Positions 43,884 through 52,913 of a stretch of DNA of 64,000 nucleotides are shown piece after piece. The notes under the pieces are model-generated. The model was given only the letters and a program-made list of their open reading frames with translations, searched no databases and was not told the origin of the DNA. The translations under genes were made by a program, and so were the position numbers. Each line of letters begins with the position of its first letter. Position 1 is the stretch's first letter. Where the stretch lies: contig NZ_CP011120.1 in the NCBI RefSeq assembly GCF_001628715.1, positions 558,001 to 622,000 of the forward strand. The letters are read 5' to 3'. This DNA is from Acetobacter oryzifermentans (GTDB lineage: Bacteria; Pseudomonadota; Alphaproteobacteria; Acetobacterales; Acetobacteraceae).

Positions 43884-44545
43884 TCCGCAGCAATGCCAAG
43901 CCGATCCAATGCGCCAACGGCATCTGGCGTCAGTCCACCAATGGTAGGATCTAGCGTGCCATAAGATGCCGAACCCACCCCTTGCGTGCTTTCTGATTTC
44001 AGAAGCGGGTCACGCCCAGCGGCGCAACTCAGCATCTGAATGGTGCTCAGGCAGCCAGAAGCCACGGAAGCAGGCAGGGTTTGTACCTGCAAGGCCAGGA
44101 GCGGGTTTTCTGGTGTAGGAATATCCATACCAGGCAACAGAAAGCCCGCTATGTAGGTGATATCCACTACAACAGGCCTATGAAAAACCATTTGCCGTGG
44201 CGGCAGGAATGCAGATGCCATGATACGTGCATTCTTGCGGTCAACATCGCATTCATCCAGCGGGCCAGACCATGCCGCCCCATCCACAGATGCAGATAAA
44301 ATGGTGGCAACTGGCCCATTGGACAGATTGACGCCCGGAATGCGGCCACGCAGCGTCCAGCGCTCCCGATAGGTTTGGAGCGCCAACGGACGCCCCAAAT
44401 AATCGGTAAAGCAGCCAGATGCAGCGGTGATAAGCTGCCCAAGCCGGGCATCTTGGCTATCATCCGAGATCTGGAGATATGTTTTCACACTCTCCAGCGT
44501 TACCAGATCTGTTTTTTCGGCAGGTGTAATGACTGCAACTGTCAT
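43871..44545 (-). CDS. head-tail connector (HK97 gp6-like)
   Basis: A 224-residue protein from the ATG at 44545. The opening LVTLESVKTYLQISDDSQDA followed by LGQLITAASGCFTDYLGR is the recognisable gp6-like connector pattern, in which a short helical repeat binds the portal. The C-terminal half is family-variable. Confidence 0.8.
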   Translation of the reverse strand: MTVAVITPAEKTDLVTLESVKTYLQISDDSQDARLGQLITAASGCFTDYLGRPLALQTYRERWTLRGRIPGVNLSNGPVATILSASVDGAAWSGPLDECDVDRKNARIMASAFLPPRQMVFHRPVVVDITYIAGFLLPGMDIPTPENPLLALQVQTLPASVASGCLSTIQMLSCAAGRDPLLKSESTQGVGSASYGTLDPTIGGLTPDAVGALDRLGIAADWMA

Positions 44546-44584
44546 ACTGCACCCCAAATAAAAACGGCCTCCAGATGGAGACCG

Positions 44585-44833
44585 TTAGGATTTGCCATTT
44601 TCTGGCGTTTCTGGCTCATTTTCAGCCGGTTTTTCCTCATTTTGAGGTGTTTCCGTCTCTTTTTGGCCCGTTTCTTCCGGTGCAGCGGGCTCCGGTTCAG
44701 GCACCGGCTTTGCAGTGCCTTTTTTAGCAGCCACGATGGTATCAGCCACGTTATCTGGAAACATGCCTACGTCACCCTTGTTGTAAACGGCACCAATGCC
44801 GCCACAACGGTCTGTAAAGGTCACAATTTTCAT
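44585..44833 (-). CDS. small acidic protein downstream of capsid gene
   Basis: An 82-residue protein starting MKIVTFTDRCGGIGAVYNKG. Its N-terminal 40 residues look like a small folded domain; the rest is an acidic Pro/Glu-rich tail (EPEPAAPEETGQKETETPQN). GGGGCAG precedes the start. It sits where head decoration or accessory proteins occur. Function unknown. Confidence 0.6.
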   Translation of the reverse strand: MKIVTFTDRCGGIGAVYNKGDVGMFPDNVADTIVAAKKGTAKPVPEPEPAAPEETGQKETETPQNEEKPAENEPETPENGKS

Positions 44834-44834
44834 T

Positions 44835-46184
44835 TTACTGCCCCGCGACCGCACCAGGGAACCATGCAGCCCCTGTCAGCACCGCAATGGCGCTATCGTA
44901 ACGCGTGTTCAGATCCACAGCCTCAATCACACGCACCAGCGTTTCATCATTCTGGAATGCGGAGCGCGTAACCCCCGCAGCATCCACGTAAGATGCCTCC
45001 GTACTGATTGCCAACGTAGTCTGGAGAGCATCCCCAATCAGGATTTGGGAAAAATCTGCAAAATACAGCTCAGACTCATTGCCGGCAGTGCCAAGGTTAT
45101 CAGGCACAGATGTGGTGCTGGCATAGGGAAAGGCACCAATCCGTCCATCTTCAATTTCAGGGAAAGCCAGCGCACCAGTAGAGGTTTGAAGTTGGCTCAG
45201 GAATTCCACCAGAGTCGGATTGATGATGTAACCCGGAGACCTCATGGGCACGTTATTCTTGGTGAGTGCCAGGCGGAGTTTCCCAAGATCATTGCGCACA
45301 TTCTGCACATTGACCGTAGCATTTGCCGCAATGACATTGGCGGCATTAGCCAGGTAACGCAGACCAGCAGGCGCAAAATCAGAAGCGGCTCCGCGAATGA
45401 ACTGCTGATCTTCTTCGGTAGCTACCGAAAGCGTGACGTCATCGCGCACCAGATTGTCTGTCTGAATTGAATTGTAACGCAGCAGATCATTGGTGATCGG
45501 CACCAATGCCCCCAATTTTTTAGCTTTCATCGCTACCATATTGATTTCAGGTGCTGATGTTGGCACAGGAGCACGCTCCCCCATCCACTGGGCATTGGAT
45601 GTGCCGGTCTGCTTACGGAAGGTCAGATTGCCATTTGGCATCGGCACGGAAACCGCACCCATTTTCCGAACGGCCACAGCAGGACGCAGGGCCTCAATCA
45701 GATCTGTGGAATAATCGGTATTGACCAGGAAACCACCCTGCACATCTACAGACTGTTCCATGTTGTCAGCCGCAGCGGCAGCGAAAGTGGAACCCCACGT
45801 TTTTTCTGAAAAATCCAGAACAGCACGCATGCCGCCTTCACCACGGGTGGCAGCAACAGCCTGCACCAGACGGGAAAACTTGATGCCGGGAGCAAGCTTT
45901 TGCTCAGCCTGAGTCGGAACCGTAGAGCGGCTACCGGGATTTCCTGCAGGCAGAGGCGCCATCGGCCGCGCAGCTGCTGCGCGGCGGCGCTCCATGTCAG
46001 TTTCCCGCTCAATACTGGCTGTTAGGCGATCATCTTCTGCCCGCAACTGGTCATATGCTGCGGTTTGCTCTTCTGTCAGATCGCCAGCTTCATTGCTTTC
46101 TGATGCAGCCAGAATATTGTCCATTTCGGCATGCACTTCGGCCTGACGACTGCGGAGTGCTGTGATGCGGTCACGAACGGGCAT
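44835..46184 (-). CDS. HK97-type major capsid protein
   Basis: A 449-residue protein with the HK97 layout: an N-terminal scaffolding-like coiled region (residues 1-75), a flexible cleavable linker, then the capsid fold with MEQSVDVQGGFLVNTDYST, VSVPMPNGNLTFRKQTGTSN and YSTDLIEALRPAVAVRKMGA. The PGYIINPTLVEFLSQLQ and RVIEAVDLNTRYDSAIAVLT segments are typical. The protease gene is immediately upstream. Confidence 0.92.
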   Translation of the reverse strand: MPVRDRITALRSRQAEVHAEMDNILAASESNEAGDLTEEQTAAYDQLRAEDDRLTASIERETDMERRRAAAARPMAPLPAGNPGSRSTVPTQAEQKLAPGIKFSRLVQAVAATRGEGGMRAVLDFSEKTWGSTFAAAAADNMEQSVDVQGGFLVNTDYSTDLIEALRPAVAVRKMGAVSVPMPNGNLTFRKQTGTSNAQWMGERAPVPTSAPEINMVAMKAKKLGALVPITNDLLRYNSIQTDNLVRDDVTLSVATEEDQQFIRGAASDFAPAGLRYLANAANVIAANATVNVQNVRNDLGKLRLALTKNNVPMRSPGYIINPTLVEFLSQLQTSTGALAFPEIEDGRIGAFPYASTTSVPDNLGTAGNESELYFADFSQILIGDALQTTLAISTEASYVDAAGVTRSAFQNDETLVRVIEAVDLNTRYDSAIAVLTGAAWFPGAVAGQ

Positions 46185-47144
46185 TTACGCGTGTCCTTCT
46201 GCGAGTTTCCGGCGTGCTTCCAGATCCGCCATTGCAGCGGCGCGACGTGGAGCGGATTTTACCGGGGTTTTTGGAGGGGTTGCGGCACCAAGCTTGGCCA
46301 AGGTGGCCGAAAGCGTGCTGATACCATCGGCCATTCCGGCTGAAATGGCGCTGTTTGCCACCTTCATGCCGCCTTGGCCGAAATTCTGTTTTACGTTGTC
46401 CACCGATGTGTGGCGGCCCCGTGCGACAGCCTGGAGAAATACGGCCTCCAGATCATCCAGTACGGTGCGGATCTGCGCCTGATCATCATCGGATGTGACG
46501 TCCAGCCGCTTGTTTGGGGCATTGGAGCTGACAATATCCACCTCCATCATGCCGTTTGCGTCTGGCTCTACCTGCTTTGCGCCAGACATAACCACGCCGA
46601 TGGAGCCAACCAGGGCTGTATTATCCATCAGGATGGTGGAGCACTGGCTTGCCAGCCAATAGGCGGCAGATGCAGCCATACCCGGCACAAAGGCCGTGAT
46701 AGGCTTGCTGGATGCCGCAATCTGGCTGGCCATGTCACTCACACCCGTGGTGACACCGCCGGGGCTGTCAAACACCATGAGGATCTGCTTGACGTCCGCA
46801 CTGGACAGCGCCGCCTGAAGATCTGCCGACAGGCTGTTAAGATCTGTCGCGCCTGAAAACTCTGTTAGCAGATTGGCACGCGGGAAAATCGGCCCCATGA
46901 CAGGAATGGTGGCAACGCCCTGCTTGTTGAGCGTGACGTTGTTTGTGCCGTTCATGCGCTTGCCGGTATCAGCCACGGCTGAAAGCATGGTCTGATAGCG
47001 TTCTGCATGCCCATCAGCCCGCAGAACATCCAGCACGGGGGCTTCCAGCGCACGGGCAGCAATGGCCTCAATAGCACCTAGATGTGCGGGAAGGATCGCC
47101 CAGGGCTGTGCCCTGATCGCTTCCAGCGCATAATATCGTGTCAT
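46185..47144 (-). CDS. phage head maturation protease, S49/ClpP-like
   Basis: A 319-residue serine protease from the ATG at 47144 (AGGAA upstream). The conserved segments are LMVFDSPGGVTTGVSDMA, ITAFVPGMAASAAYWLAS with the nucleophile Ser, and DNTALVGSIGVVMSGA. Such proteases process the capsid protein in prohead maturation, and it lies directly before the major capsid gene. The upstream frame to 47234 overlaps the portal gene and was not used. Confidence 0.9.
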   Translation of the reverse strand: MTRYYALEAIRAQPWAILPAHLGAIEAIAARALEAPVLDVLRADGHAERYQTMLSAVADTGKRMNGTNNVTLNKQGVATIPVMGPIFPRANLLTEFSGATDLNSLSADLQAALSSADVKQILMVFDSPGGVTTGVSDMASQIAASSKPITAFVPGMAASAAYWLASQCSTILMDNTALVGSIGVVMSGAKQVEPDANGMMEVDIVSSNAPNKRLDVTSDDDQAQIRTVLDDLEAVFLQAVARGRHTSVDNVKQNFGQGGMKVANSAISAGMADGISTLSATLAKLGAATPPKTPVKSAPRRAAAMADLEARRKLAEGHA

Positions 47145-47145
47145 G

Positions 47146-48423
47146 TCAGTTTCCTGATTCTGTTCCGGCTGGGGTTTCGCCTGCCACACCGATATTGATT
47201 GGCCGCCACAACTCAGATCCGACATCACCACCAACGGGGTTCAGATCGAAATTGCTGCGGGCCTCATCCGTGTTCATCACGCCCGCATTACGGAGAGCGG
47301 AAACACCCTGAGCACGATCCAGAAAACCGCCTTTCAGCAGATCGGATGGATCATGCTTGAAAATGCAGCCTGCATCCGCAAAGGCATGCATGGCGCTATC
47401 CGCCACGCGGGCGAAATGCGGGCCAAGGTGATAGATCACGAATTCCAGAGACTGTTGCTCAATATTCCCGAACGTGGCCTTGGACAGTTCGAAAATCAGA
47501 TGCGGCGGAACACCCCATGCACGCGCAATATCCAGCACCTGGGCAGTGCGTGTTTCCACCAGCTGCCCATCCTTGTTGTTCATGGGCATGTAATTGGCTG
47601 TCAGGCCACGGCCTAGAACGGCTGGTGTACCTGCATTCATGGGGCCAGAATACAGCGCTTGCCAATCTTCTTTAATGGCCTGCCGTTCTGCGGGCTTAAT
47701 TGGATCAGATGTTGTGAGAATTACTGGCGGCTGGCCGTTATTGCGCCAGTAATTCTGCACATAGGTGGCTGTAGCGATGCTCTCGCCAAATGCCTCTTTC
47801 ATGTAGGCGATAGGGCTAAGACCTTGCAGGCCGTTCCGGCTCATGCCGCTAACGTGCCAGATATCACGCGCCGCAAAGCGCCCGGATGAGCCATCCGGCA
47901 GAGTGGTATCATAAAACATACTCTGCCCGGTTGCCCGCTCGAATGACTGCAACGGCAATGTGCCAAACGGATCAAGCCGCGTAAGCGCCACAGGCCGCAT
48001 AAAGGCATCCCGCGAGACATACGCGTAGAAATTCCCGGCCATCAGCAGATCGCTCATCAGGATTTCCCGAAAAGCAAACCGGCTTTGCGCGTCATTTGGC
48101 CGCCCGTTCATCAGCTGATAGAGCGGATCATCCGTCAGTCGGTGCGTGCCAGTGCCATCGTGCCGGCAATAGTGCATAGGCACCATGGCAAACACGCCAG
48201 ACAGGATGCGCAGGGCCTGCATGACGGCAGGCAGCGAAAGCGTGGTGCGCTCAGTGACCAGCACGCCAGAGCGGGAAGGCCCACCCATTGGAAACGAAAC
48301 CCACGGCCCACCTGCCTGAAAATTATCAGCAGGAGAGCTGACACCAGCTTCCGCATGAAGGCGAGGCTCCCGGCGTGCGGATACCGGCGGCCCAGATCCA
48401 CGTAGGAAATCCAGAAGCCCCAT
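47146..48423 (-). CDS. HK97-type portal protein
   Basis: A 425-residue portal protein. Family features are TTLSLPAVMQALRILSGVFA, FREILMSDLLMAGNFYAYV, RDIWHVSGMSRNGLQGLSPI and RAWGVPPHLIFELSKATFGN. It is placed between the large terminase subunit and the protease, as expected. It forms the dodecameric ring at one capsid vertex. Confidence 0.93.
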   Translation of the reverse strand: MGLLDFLRGSGPPVSARREPRLHAEAGVSSPADNFQAGGPWVSFPMGGPSRSGVLVTERTTLSLPAVMQALRILSGVFAMVPMHYCRHDGTGTHRLTDDPLYQLMNGRPNDAQSRFAFREILMSDLLMAGNFYAYVSRDAFMRPVALTRLDPFGTLPLQSFERATGQSMFYDTTLPDGSSGRFAARDIWHVSGMSRNGLQGLSPIAYMKEAFGESIATATYVQNYWRNNGQPPVILTTSDPIKPAERQAIKEDWQALYSGPMNAGTPAVLGRGLTANYMPMNNKDGQLVETRTAQVLDIARAWGVPPHLIFELSKATFGNIEQQSLEFVIYHLGPHFARVADSAMHAFADAGCIFKHDPSDLLKGGFLDRAQGVSALRNAGVMNTDEARSNFDLNPVGGDVGSELWRPINIGVAGETPAGTESGN

Positions 48424-48425
48424 TA

Positions 48426-50150
48426 TTACATTCCTTCGTAAACGAAACCTTGTTCAGCTCCATGCAGAGCCACACCCAGCGCCATGATCAGAGACACGGC
48501 ACCGTCAATCTTGTTTTCCACTCGCTCTTTGCGCGGGTAGATGTTGTCCTTTGCATCCGTGTGGCAGACCACGTTGGAGATGCACCATTCCAGAACCGGG
48601 TTGCCGTCATGGTGCAGCCTTCCGGACAACACCAGAGCTTCCAATTCCTTCATAGCTTCGGAAAAGTTCTGCACGGTCTGGCGGTATTCACGCATGGGCA
48701 CATCTTTTTCAGACATGCGCTGCGCCAGTTGGGTGGCCTGCCACGGATCATAGGCAACATCCGTGACATTGAAGTCATTCACATCATCCAGAAGGCCGCT
48801 TTCGACTGTTTCAAAGTCTGTCACGTCACCCGGCGTGGCCTGAAGGTAGCCTTCAATCGCCCAGCCCGGATATTGTGCATTTGCGGATTCATCTATGGCC
48901 CGTTGGGGCAGATAGAAGGTGGCAAAGGCATAATAGTGCGCAACCCCGTCTATCTGGCGTGAAAACAACAGAATTTTGCATGCAAGGTCGATCTTGCTGG
49001 CCAGATCCAATGCTATGATGCAGTCCTCAGACGCAAAATCATCAATAGACAACTCACGGTCTGTACATCTGAGCCATGCCTGCATGTCCATCCAAGCCTG
49101 ATCTGCATTCACCCAGACATCCAGATGCTTGGTTTTGAAGTTATTCTGCGCACTGGCAAGCTGCATGGCCTTGTTGGCAAGCCCCGCAACGTAGTCCGGC
49201 ATGACAGAAACGCCCCAGTTCGGGTTGGCTTTTTGCCACGAGGCAGGATCTGTCCAATCATCACCCTCATCTATGGTGTAGATGATGCCGAAAAATTGCT
49301 CATCTTCCGCCTGATCGCCCTTGAGCGGGTAGGGGCTCTCTTCCCAATCCGCCAAAACCTTGCGCAGCACGGCTTCCAGATAAGTCCAAAGCTCATAACC
49401 AATGCCGGATCTGTTTGATCCTGCCGTGGTGATGGCCCAGATCAGAGACTGGTCACGCTTGCCGGCACCAGTTTCCACCACGTCATACACTTCACGGGTT
49501 TTATGGGCATGCACCTCATCCAGACACCCAAAATGGATGTTCAGGCCGTCCTGTGTATCGGCATCACGCGAGAGCGGGCGGAAAATGCCATCATTGCAAG
49601 CCGAGATAATCCCGCGCTGCTGAGCATCCAACCCATACTTGCGCGCCAGTGGTGGCATTTTACGTGTCATGGCCTGAGCATCGCCAAACACGATCTTGGC
49701 CTGATCACGCGTGGTGGCCGCAGAGTAGACTTCTGGCCCAGGTTCATCATCCGCTGTGAGCATAAACAGCGCCACCCCGGATGACAGTGTGCTTTTGGCA
49801 TTACCACGCGGCACGCCGATAAAGGAGCGCCGGAAGCGCCGGAAGCCCGTTTTCTTATGCAGCCACCCAAAAACCGTGGTCAGAATGAAGCACTGCCAGC
49901 CTTCAAGCTCTATCAGCTCACCATCGCGGGCCTTGGGGCCTTTGATATGTGGCATAAGTTCCAGAAAGCGGCAGACGCGCTCGGCTTCATCCTTATCAAA
50001 GCGATAGGGCCATTTTTTCTGCTTGGCCCGCGCCAGATCCTGCTGTTGACGTTGGCATGCAGCTACAACCTGCCAAGAGGCTGGGATTTTACGATCCAGC
50101 ACATCCTTGATGTAGCGCTGGGCTTTCTTGATGTAGGGATGCTTTGCCAT
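48426..50150 (-). CDS. terminase large subunit
   Basis: A 574-residue packaging motor. The Walker A-like loop is GVPRGNAKST (residues 112-121); the Walker B/catalytic region reads HFGCLDEVHAHKTREVYDVV; C-terminal nuclease aspartates are likely in EDCIIALDLASKIDLACKIL and NVTDVAYDPWQATQLAQRMS. The protein matches the phage Terminase_1 family. It follows the small subunit by 2 bp. Confidence 0.95.
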   Translation of the reverse strand: MAKHPYIKKAQRYIKDVLDRKIPASWQVVAACQRQQQDLARAKQKKWPYRFDKDEAERVCRFLELMPHIKGPKARDGELIELEGWQCFILTTVFGWLHKKTGFRRFRRSFIGVPRGNAKSTLSSGVALFMLTADDEPGPEVYSAATTRDQAKIVFGDAQAMTRKMPPLARKYGLDAQQRGIISACNDGIFRPLSRDADTQDGLNIHFGCLDEVHAHKTREVYDVVETGAGKRDQSLIWAITTAGSNRSGIGYELWTYLEAVLRKVLADWEESPYPLKGDQAEDEQFFGIIYTIDEGDDWTDPASWQKANPNWGVSVMPDYVAGLANKAMQLASAQNNFKTKHLDVWVNADQAWMDMQAWLRCTDRELSIDDFASEDCIIALDLASKIDLACKILLFSRQIDGVAHYYAFATFYLPQRAIDESANAQYPGWAIEGYLQATPGDVTDFETVESGLLDDVNDFNVTDVAYDPWQATQLAQRMSEKDVPMREYRQTVQNFSEAMKELEALVLSGRLHHDGNPVLEWCISNVVCHTDAKDNIYPRKERVENKIDGAVSLIMALGVALHGAEQGFVYEGM

Positions 50151-50152
50151 GC

Positions 50153-50614
50153 TTACACATTATCAAAGGGGTTGAAGAGGTCGCCTTGCCCGACATCCTT
50201 CAGGCGCATGCGGGCAACGGGCGAAAATCCATAATTGGAGCCAATGCTGGTCATGAGCCTGATCTGTTCAGAAATGATGCCTAGCTCTGGCCGTGTCCGG
50301 ATCATGCGCCCCTGCCTGCCATGCGTCTCGAAGGTTTCCTGACCGGCATCCTTCAAGGACTGTTCATGCTTGCGCCACCGGCTGAATGCTTCGCAGTAGG
50401 CCGCGATGCTGTCATGATCCAAAACTGTAAAAAGCCCGCGCTCCACTAAAGGAGGAACAAGGCGCTCCCACGCAGCCCGTGCCACCTCATCCAGAAAATC
50501 TGGTGGCGCCGCATATTCGGACGGGAGCCGGACACCATCTTCTGGAAGAGCCCGCTTTCCCGGATTGCCTTCAATCACACGAAGGTGGCGTGGCTTTGGT
50601 TTTCTACCTCTCAT
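50153..50614 (-). CDS. terminase small subunit, P27 family
   Basis: A 153-residue protein beginning RGRKPKPRHLRVIEGNPGKR, the hallmark opening of P27-type small terminases, then ARAAWERLVPPLVERGLFTV and LDHDSIAAYCEAFSRWRKHE. It recognises the packaging site and recruits the large subunit. It sits next to an HNH endonuclease gene, as in cos phages of the HK97 group. Confidence 0.92.
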   Translation of the reverse strand: MRGRKPKPRHLRVIEGNPGKRALPEDGVRLPSEYAAPPDFLDEVARAAWERLVPPLVERGLFTVLDHDSIAAYCEAFSRWRKHEQSLKDAGQETFETHGRQGRMIRTRPELGIISEQIRLMTSIGSNYGFSPVARMRLKDVGQGDLFNPFDNV

Positions 50615-50814
50615 GATGACCTTCCCTCATGCGAATAGGCAGGAGGGTTTCCATCCAACCATCCTGGTAACTTTTTCCCTCAATTTCGCGGTTGCAAAAA
50701 TTTGCCCATGGCGCGGTTCAGGTGCTCGCCGGCGACAGAGATTTGATACCCCCCCACCCGTTTTGACGTGTTTTTCGTCAAAAATGGCGGTTTTCTGCCG
50801 TTTTCTGCCGATTT
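50615..50814. other. non-coding region between HNH and terminase genes, candidate cos/packaging site
   Basis: The 200 bp hold no gene. They contain a run of C at about 50750, an inverted repeat TTTTGACG/CGTCAAAA (50761-50768 and 50776-50783), and two tandem GTTTTCTGCC units (50790-50799 and 50800-50809). Packaging sites of cos phages lie at this point between the HNH and small terminase genes. The exact nick positions are not readable. Confidence 0.45.
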
Positions 50815-51135
50815 TCAGCGGTTCCAGCTATGATCTCGGCTTGTTCTGGCCGAATGATGCGACTGGCAGAGCGTTCTCAGGTTGCTGGGGTCGAGCCGCC
50901 TGGCCGGATTTTCCCGCACGCTTTCGATGTGATCGACATTCAATCTGTCACGCGGCGTTCTGCATCCAGGCACACAGCAGATTGGATGCAGGGCCAAGTG
51001 TTGAGCGCGAACCTTTTCCCATGCGGCATCGTAACCGCGCTGGCGCGATGTGCCGCGCTGCTTATCGAACTCCTTCCGGCGTTGCGCTTCTGGCTTGTGC
51101 CAGTGCGGCCGGAAAACTGGAGATCTGACAGGCAT
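50815..51135 (-). CDS. HNH endonuclease
   Basis: A 106-residue HNH nuclease. The zinc and catalytic motif is visible as CCVPGCRTPRDRLNVDHIES, followed by DPSNLRTLCQSHHSARTSRD. In HK97-type phages the adjacent HNH protein is required with terminase for cos cleavage. It lies upstream of the small terminase gene in the same strand. Confidence 0.92.
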   Translation of the reverse strand: MPVRSPVFRPHWHKPEAQRRKEFDKQRGTSRQRGYDAAWEKVRAQHLALHPICCVPGCRTPRDRLNVDHIESVRENPARRLDPSNLRTLCQSHHSARTSRDHSWNR

Positions 51136-51205
51136 GTTTCGCTTTCATCTGGGCATAAAAAAAGGCCGCGTAGCCTGTTGGCTGCACGACCCCTGATCAT
51201 GGTGT

Positions 51206-51688
51206 CTAAAAAAGTATATTTTGGGGTTTTTGGGAAGAGAAAAATTCAGGTTGGCGTATTTTTTTTGCAATGGCATCAATTCCCGCCTGATACCAATCCT
51301 TTACGCGCTTATGATCAGTGCCAAGTTTTTTGGCGATTTTCCGCCATGTCCAGCGGTGCATGCCACTTATTGGATGCACAATAAGGCGCATATTGATGAC
51401 AGCACGATAATTGCGTTCATCCGGCCCTAGGAGGTTGATCCATGAAAGAACCTTGTCCATGCGCGTGATTTCATCAGCGGATGGTGGCGATGGGAAATCA
51501 TCGCTTTCACGGGTGCAATCCAAATCCTCCAAATCACGCACAATATCTGGCCAGCCACATTTGATGCCTGAAGGACGTAAACCTGAAGCAGGAAGGGTTG
51601 ACAGTGTATGCGCGGCTTCTTCCAGCCATTCACCTACCTGCTTTGGCACGTTGCGGGTGAAGTCTATTTCTGTGGTTTTGATGCTCAT
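51206..51688 (-). CDS. DUF6362-like phage protein
   Basis: A 160-residue protein; GWPDIVRDLEDLDCTRESDD and MHRWTWRKIAKKLGTDHKRV are the parts I recognise. The second is a helix-turn-helix-like segment, so DNA binding is possible. It resembles DUF6362 proteins that occur before HNH/terminase genes and overlaps the upstream gene by 4 bp. A late-gene regulatory role is an inference. Confidence 0.65.
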   Translation of the reverse strand: MSIKTTEIDFTRNVPKQVGEWLEEAAHTLSTLPASGLRPSGIKCGWPDIVRDLEDLDCTRESDDFPSPPSADEITRMDKVLSWINLLGPDERNYRAVINMRLIVHPISGMHRWTWRKIAKKLGTDHKRVKDWYQAGIDAIAKKIRQPEFFSSQKPQNILF

Positions 51689-52623
51689 GCAGCAGCCTGC
51701 TTAATGAAATCTGTAATCTGCGGCTGCGGGCTCTGGCATCCTGTCCGCATCCAGTCTTGCATAGCTTGCTCCCATTGCGTTTCGGCTTGCTGTTCAGCTT
51801 GCGTTCGCACTGGAGGAGGAACATTGCCAAGTGCAATTGATTGCTGCACAGCTTTGCCAAAATACCCCAGATGCGTAGCAGGTTTTCCTTTTTCACGTTG
51901 GCGCTGCGCAATACGCGAAACTTCGGAAATGACAAGACGCTCAATTTCATCGACTGTCAGTCCGGCTTTCAAGCCATCTGCTGCCCATTGGCGTGCAGCT
52001 GACCAGTTCTGCATGTCTCGTGCTGGATCAAACCCTGCTGCTTCAAATGCTTTAGGCCCAATGCAGTTGTAAACGGTATCAATCTCTTCATTGCTGGGCA
52101 TTCCCTGCTTAGCTAAAGCTTTATTACTTTTAGTAAGAGCTAGCTTAGCTATAGATCCGTGGGTTTTAGGTTGGGTTTGAGATGCAGGCATAGACTTTCC
52201 TCCCTTGATGCTCATGGGCGGTAGATAGCGTTGCGCAGGATCTGTACGTTCAGTAATGTGTTTACCCGGCGGTCTGCCGCCTTTTTTACCGTTTTCACGG
52301 TTGGCAAGAGTACGTTTGCTTGGTTGTAATTCAGGCCCGTATGCAAGTGTCTGTGTATCTGCATTCCATGAGAGAACTTGGGTTTTGCTTTGGGTTTCTA
52401 AATGGGTTTTTAATTCGGTTTCTGTCATGTCAAACTGAATGCGTGCGATATCCGCTAGAGATGGCGCACGTGCCATACCGAATGTAAGGCTTCCATCCAG
52501 ACCTATTTCTTCTATCAACGCGATGAGTTTGACCCAGATACCAAACGCAGTGTTGCCTAGCGCCAACATGCGGATATCCTGTGCCATTGCAAAAATTAGT
52601 TTTCCCATGCTCTTGCGGGCCAT
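51685..52623 (-). CDS. phage replication-initiation-like protein
   Basis: A 312-residue protein. The N-terminal part (MARKSMGKLIFAMAQDIRML, FGIWVKLIALIEEIG) looks like a winged-helix replication protein of the lambda O type, and a polar linker (NGKKGGRPPGKHITERTDPA) follows. It is directly downstream of the DnaB gene and a small gene. No ATPase motif is present. Role is inferred from gene order. Confidence 0.6.
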   Translation of the reverse strand: MARKSMGKLIFAMAQDIRMLALGNTAFGIWVKLIALIEEIGLDGSLTFGMARAPSLADIARIQFDMTETELKTHLETQSKTQVLSWNADTQTLAYGPELQPSKRTLANRENGKKGGRPPGKHITERTDPAQRYLPPMSIKGGKSMPASQTQPKTHGSIAKLALTKSNKALAKQGMPSNEEIDTVYNCIGPKAFEAAGFDPARDMQNWSAARQWAADGLKAGLTVDEIERLVISEVSRIAQRQREKGKPATHLGYFGKAVQQSIALGNVPPPVRTQAEQQAETQWEQAMQDWMRTGCQSPQPQITDFIKQAAA

Positions 52624-52625
52624 GA

Positions 52626-52913
52626 TCAAAACACCTTTAGCCGAAAGCCGTTGGCTACCGGTTCCATAATCTGACGTTCAACGAGGTGATGTAGCGCGTG
52701 CGCCAGTTCATCTGGATGCGCGGCCAACAATCTGCACAGTTCTTCCTGCGTGACAGCAGACCCTACGCATGGTTGACGTAGTTCGGGCATGACATCGCCA
52801 ATATCCGTGAGCTGTAGCCATGCAGCACGTGCAGAGAGTGGCAGAAGCGGCCAACGCCGATCTGCCATAACTGCACGTGCATGTTTTCCAAATCTCTGGC
52901 GCGGCGCCTTCAT
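52626..52913 (-). CDS. small phage replication-region protein
   Basis: A 95-residue protein starting MKAPRQRFGKHARAVMADRR. The later part (SAVTQEELCRLLAAHPDELA, HALHHLVERQIMEPV) resembles a helix-turn-helix. The ATG overlaps the DnaB stop (ATGA). No family is recognised. Confidence 0.6.
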   Translation of the reverse strand: MKAPRQRFGKHARAVMADRRWPLLPLSARAAWLQLTDIGDVMPELRQPCVGSAVTQEELCRLLAAHPDELAHALHHLVERQIMEPVANGFRLKVF

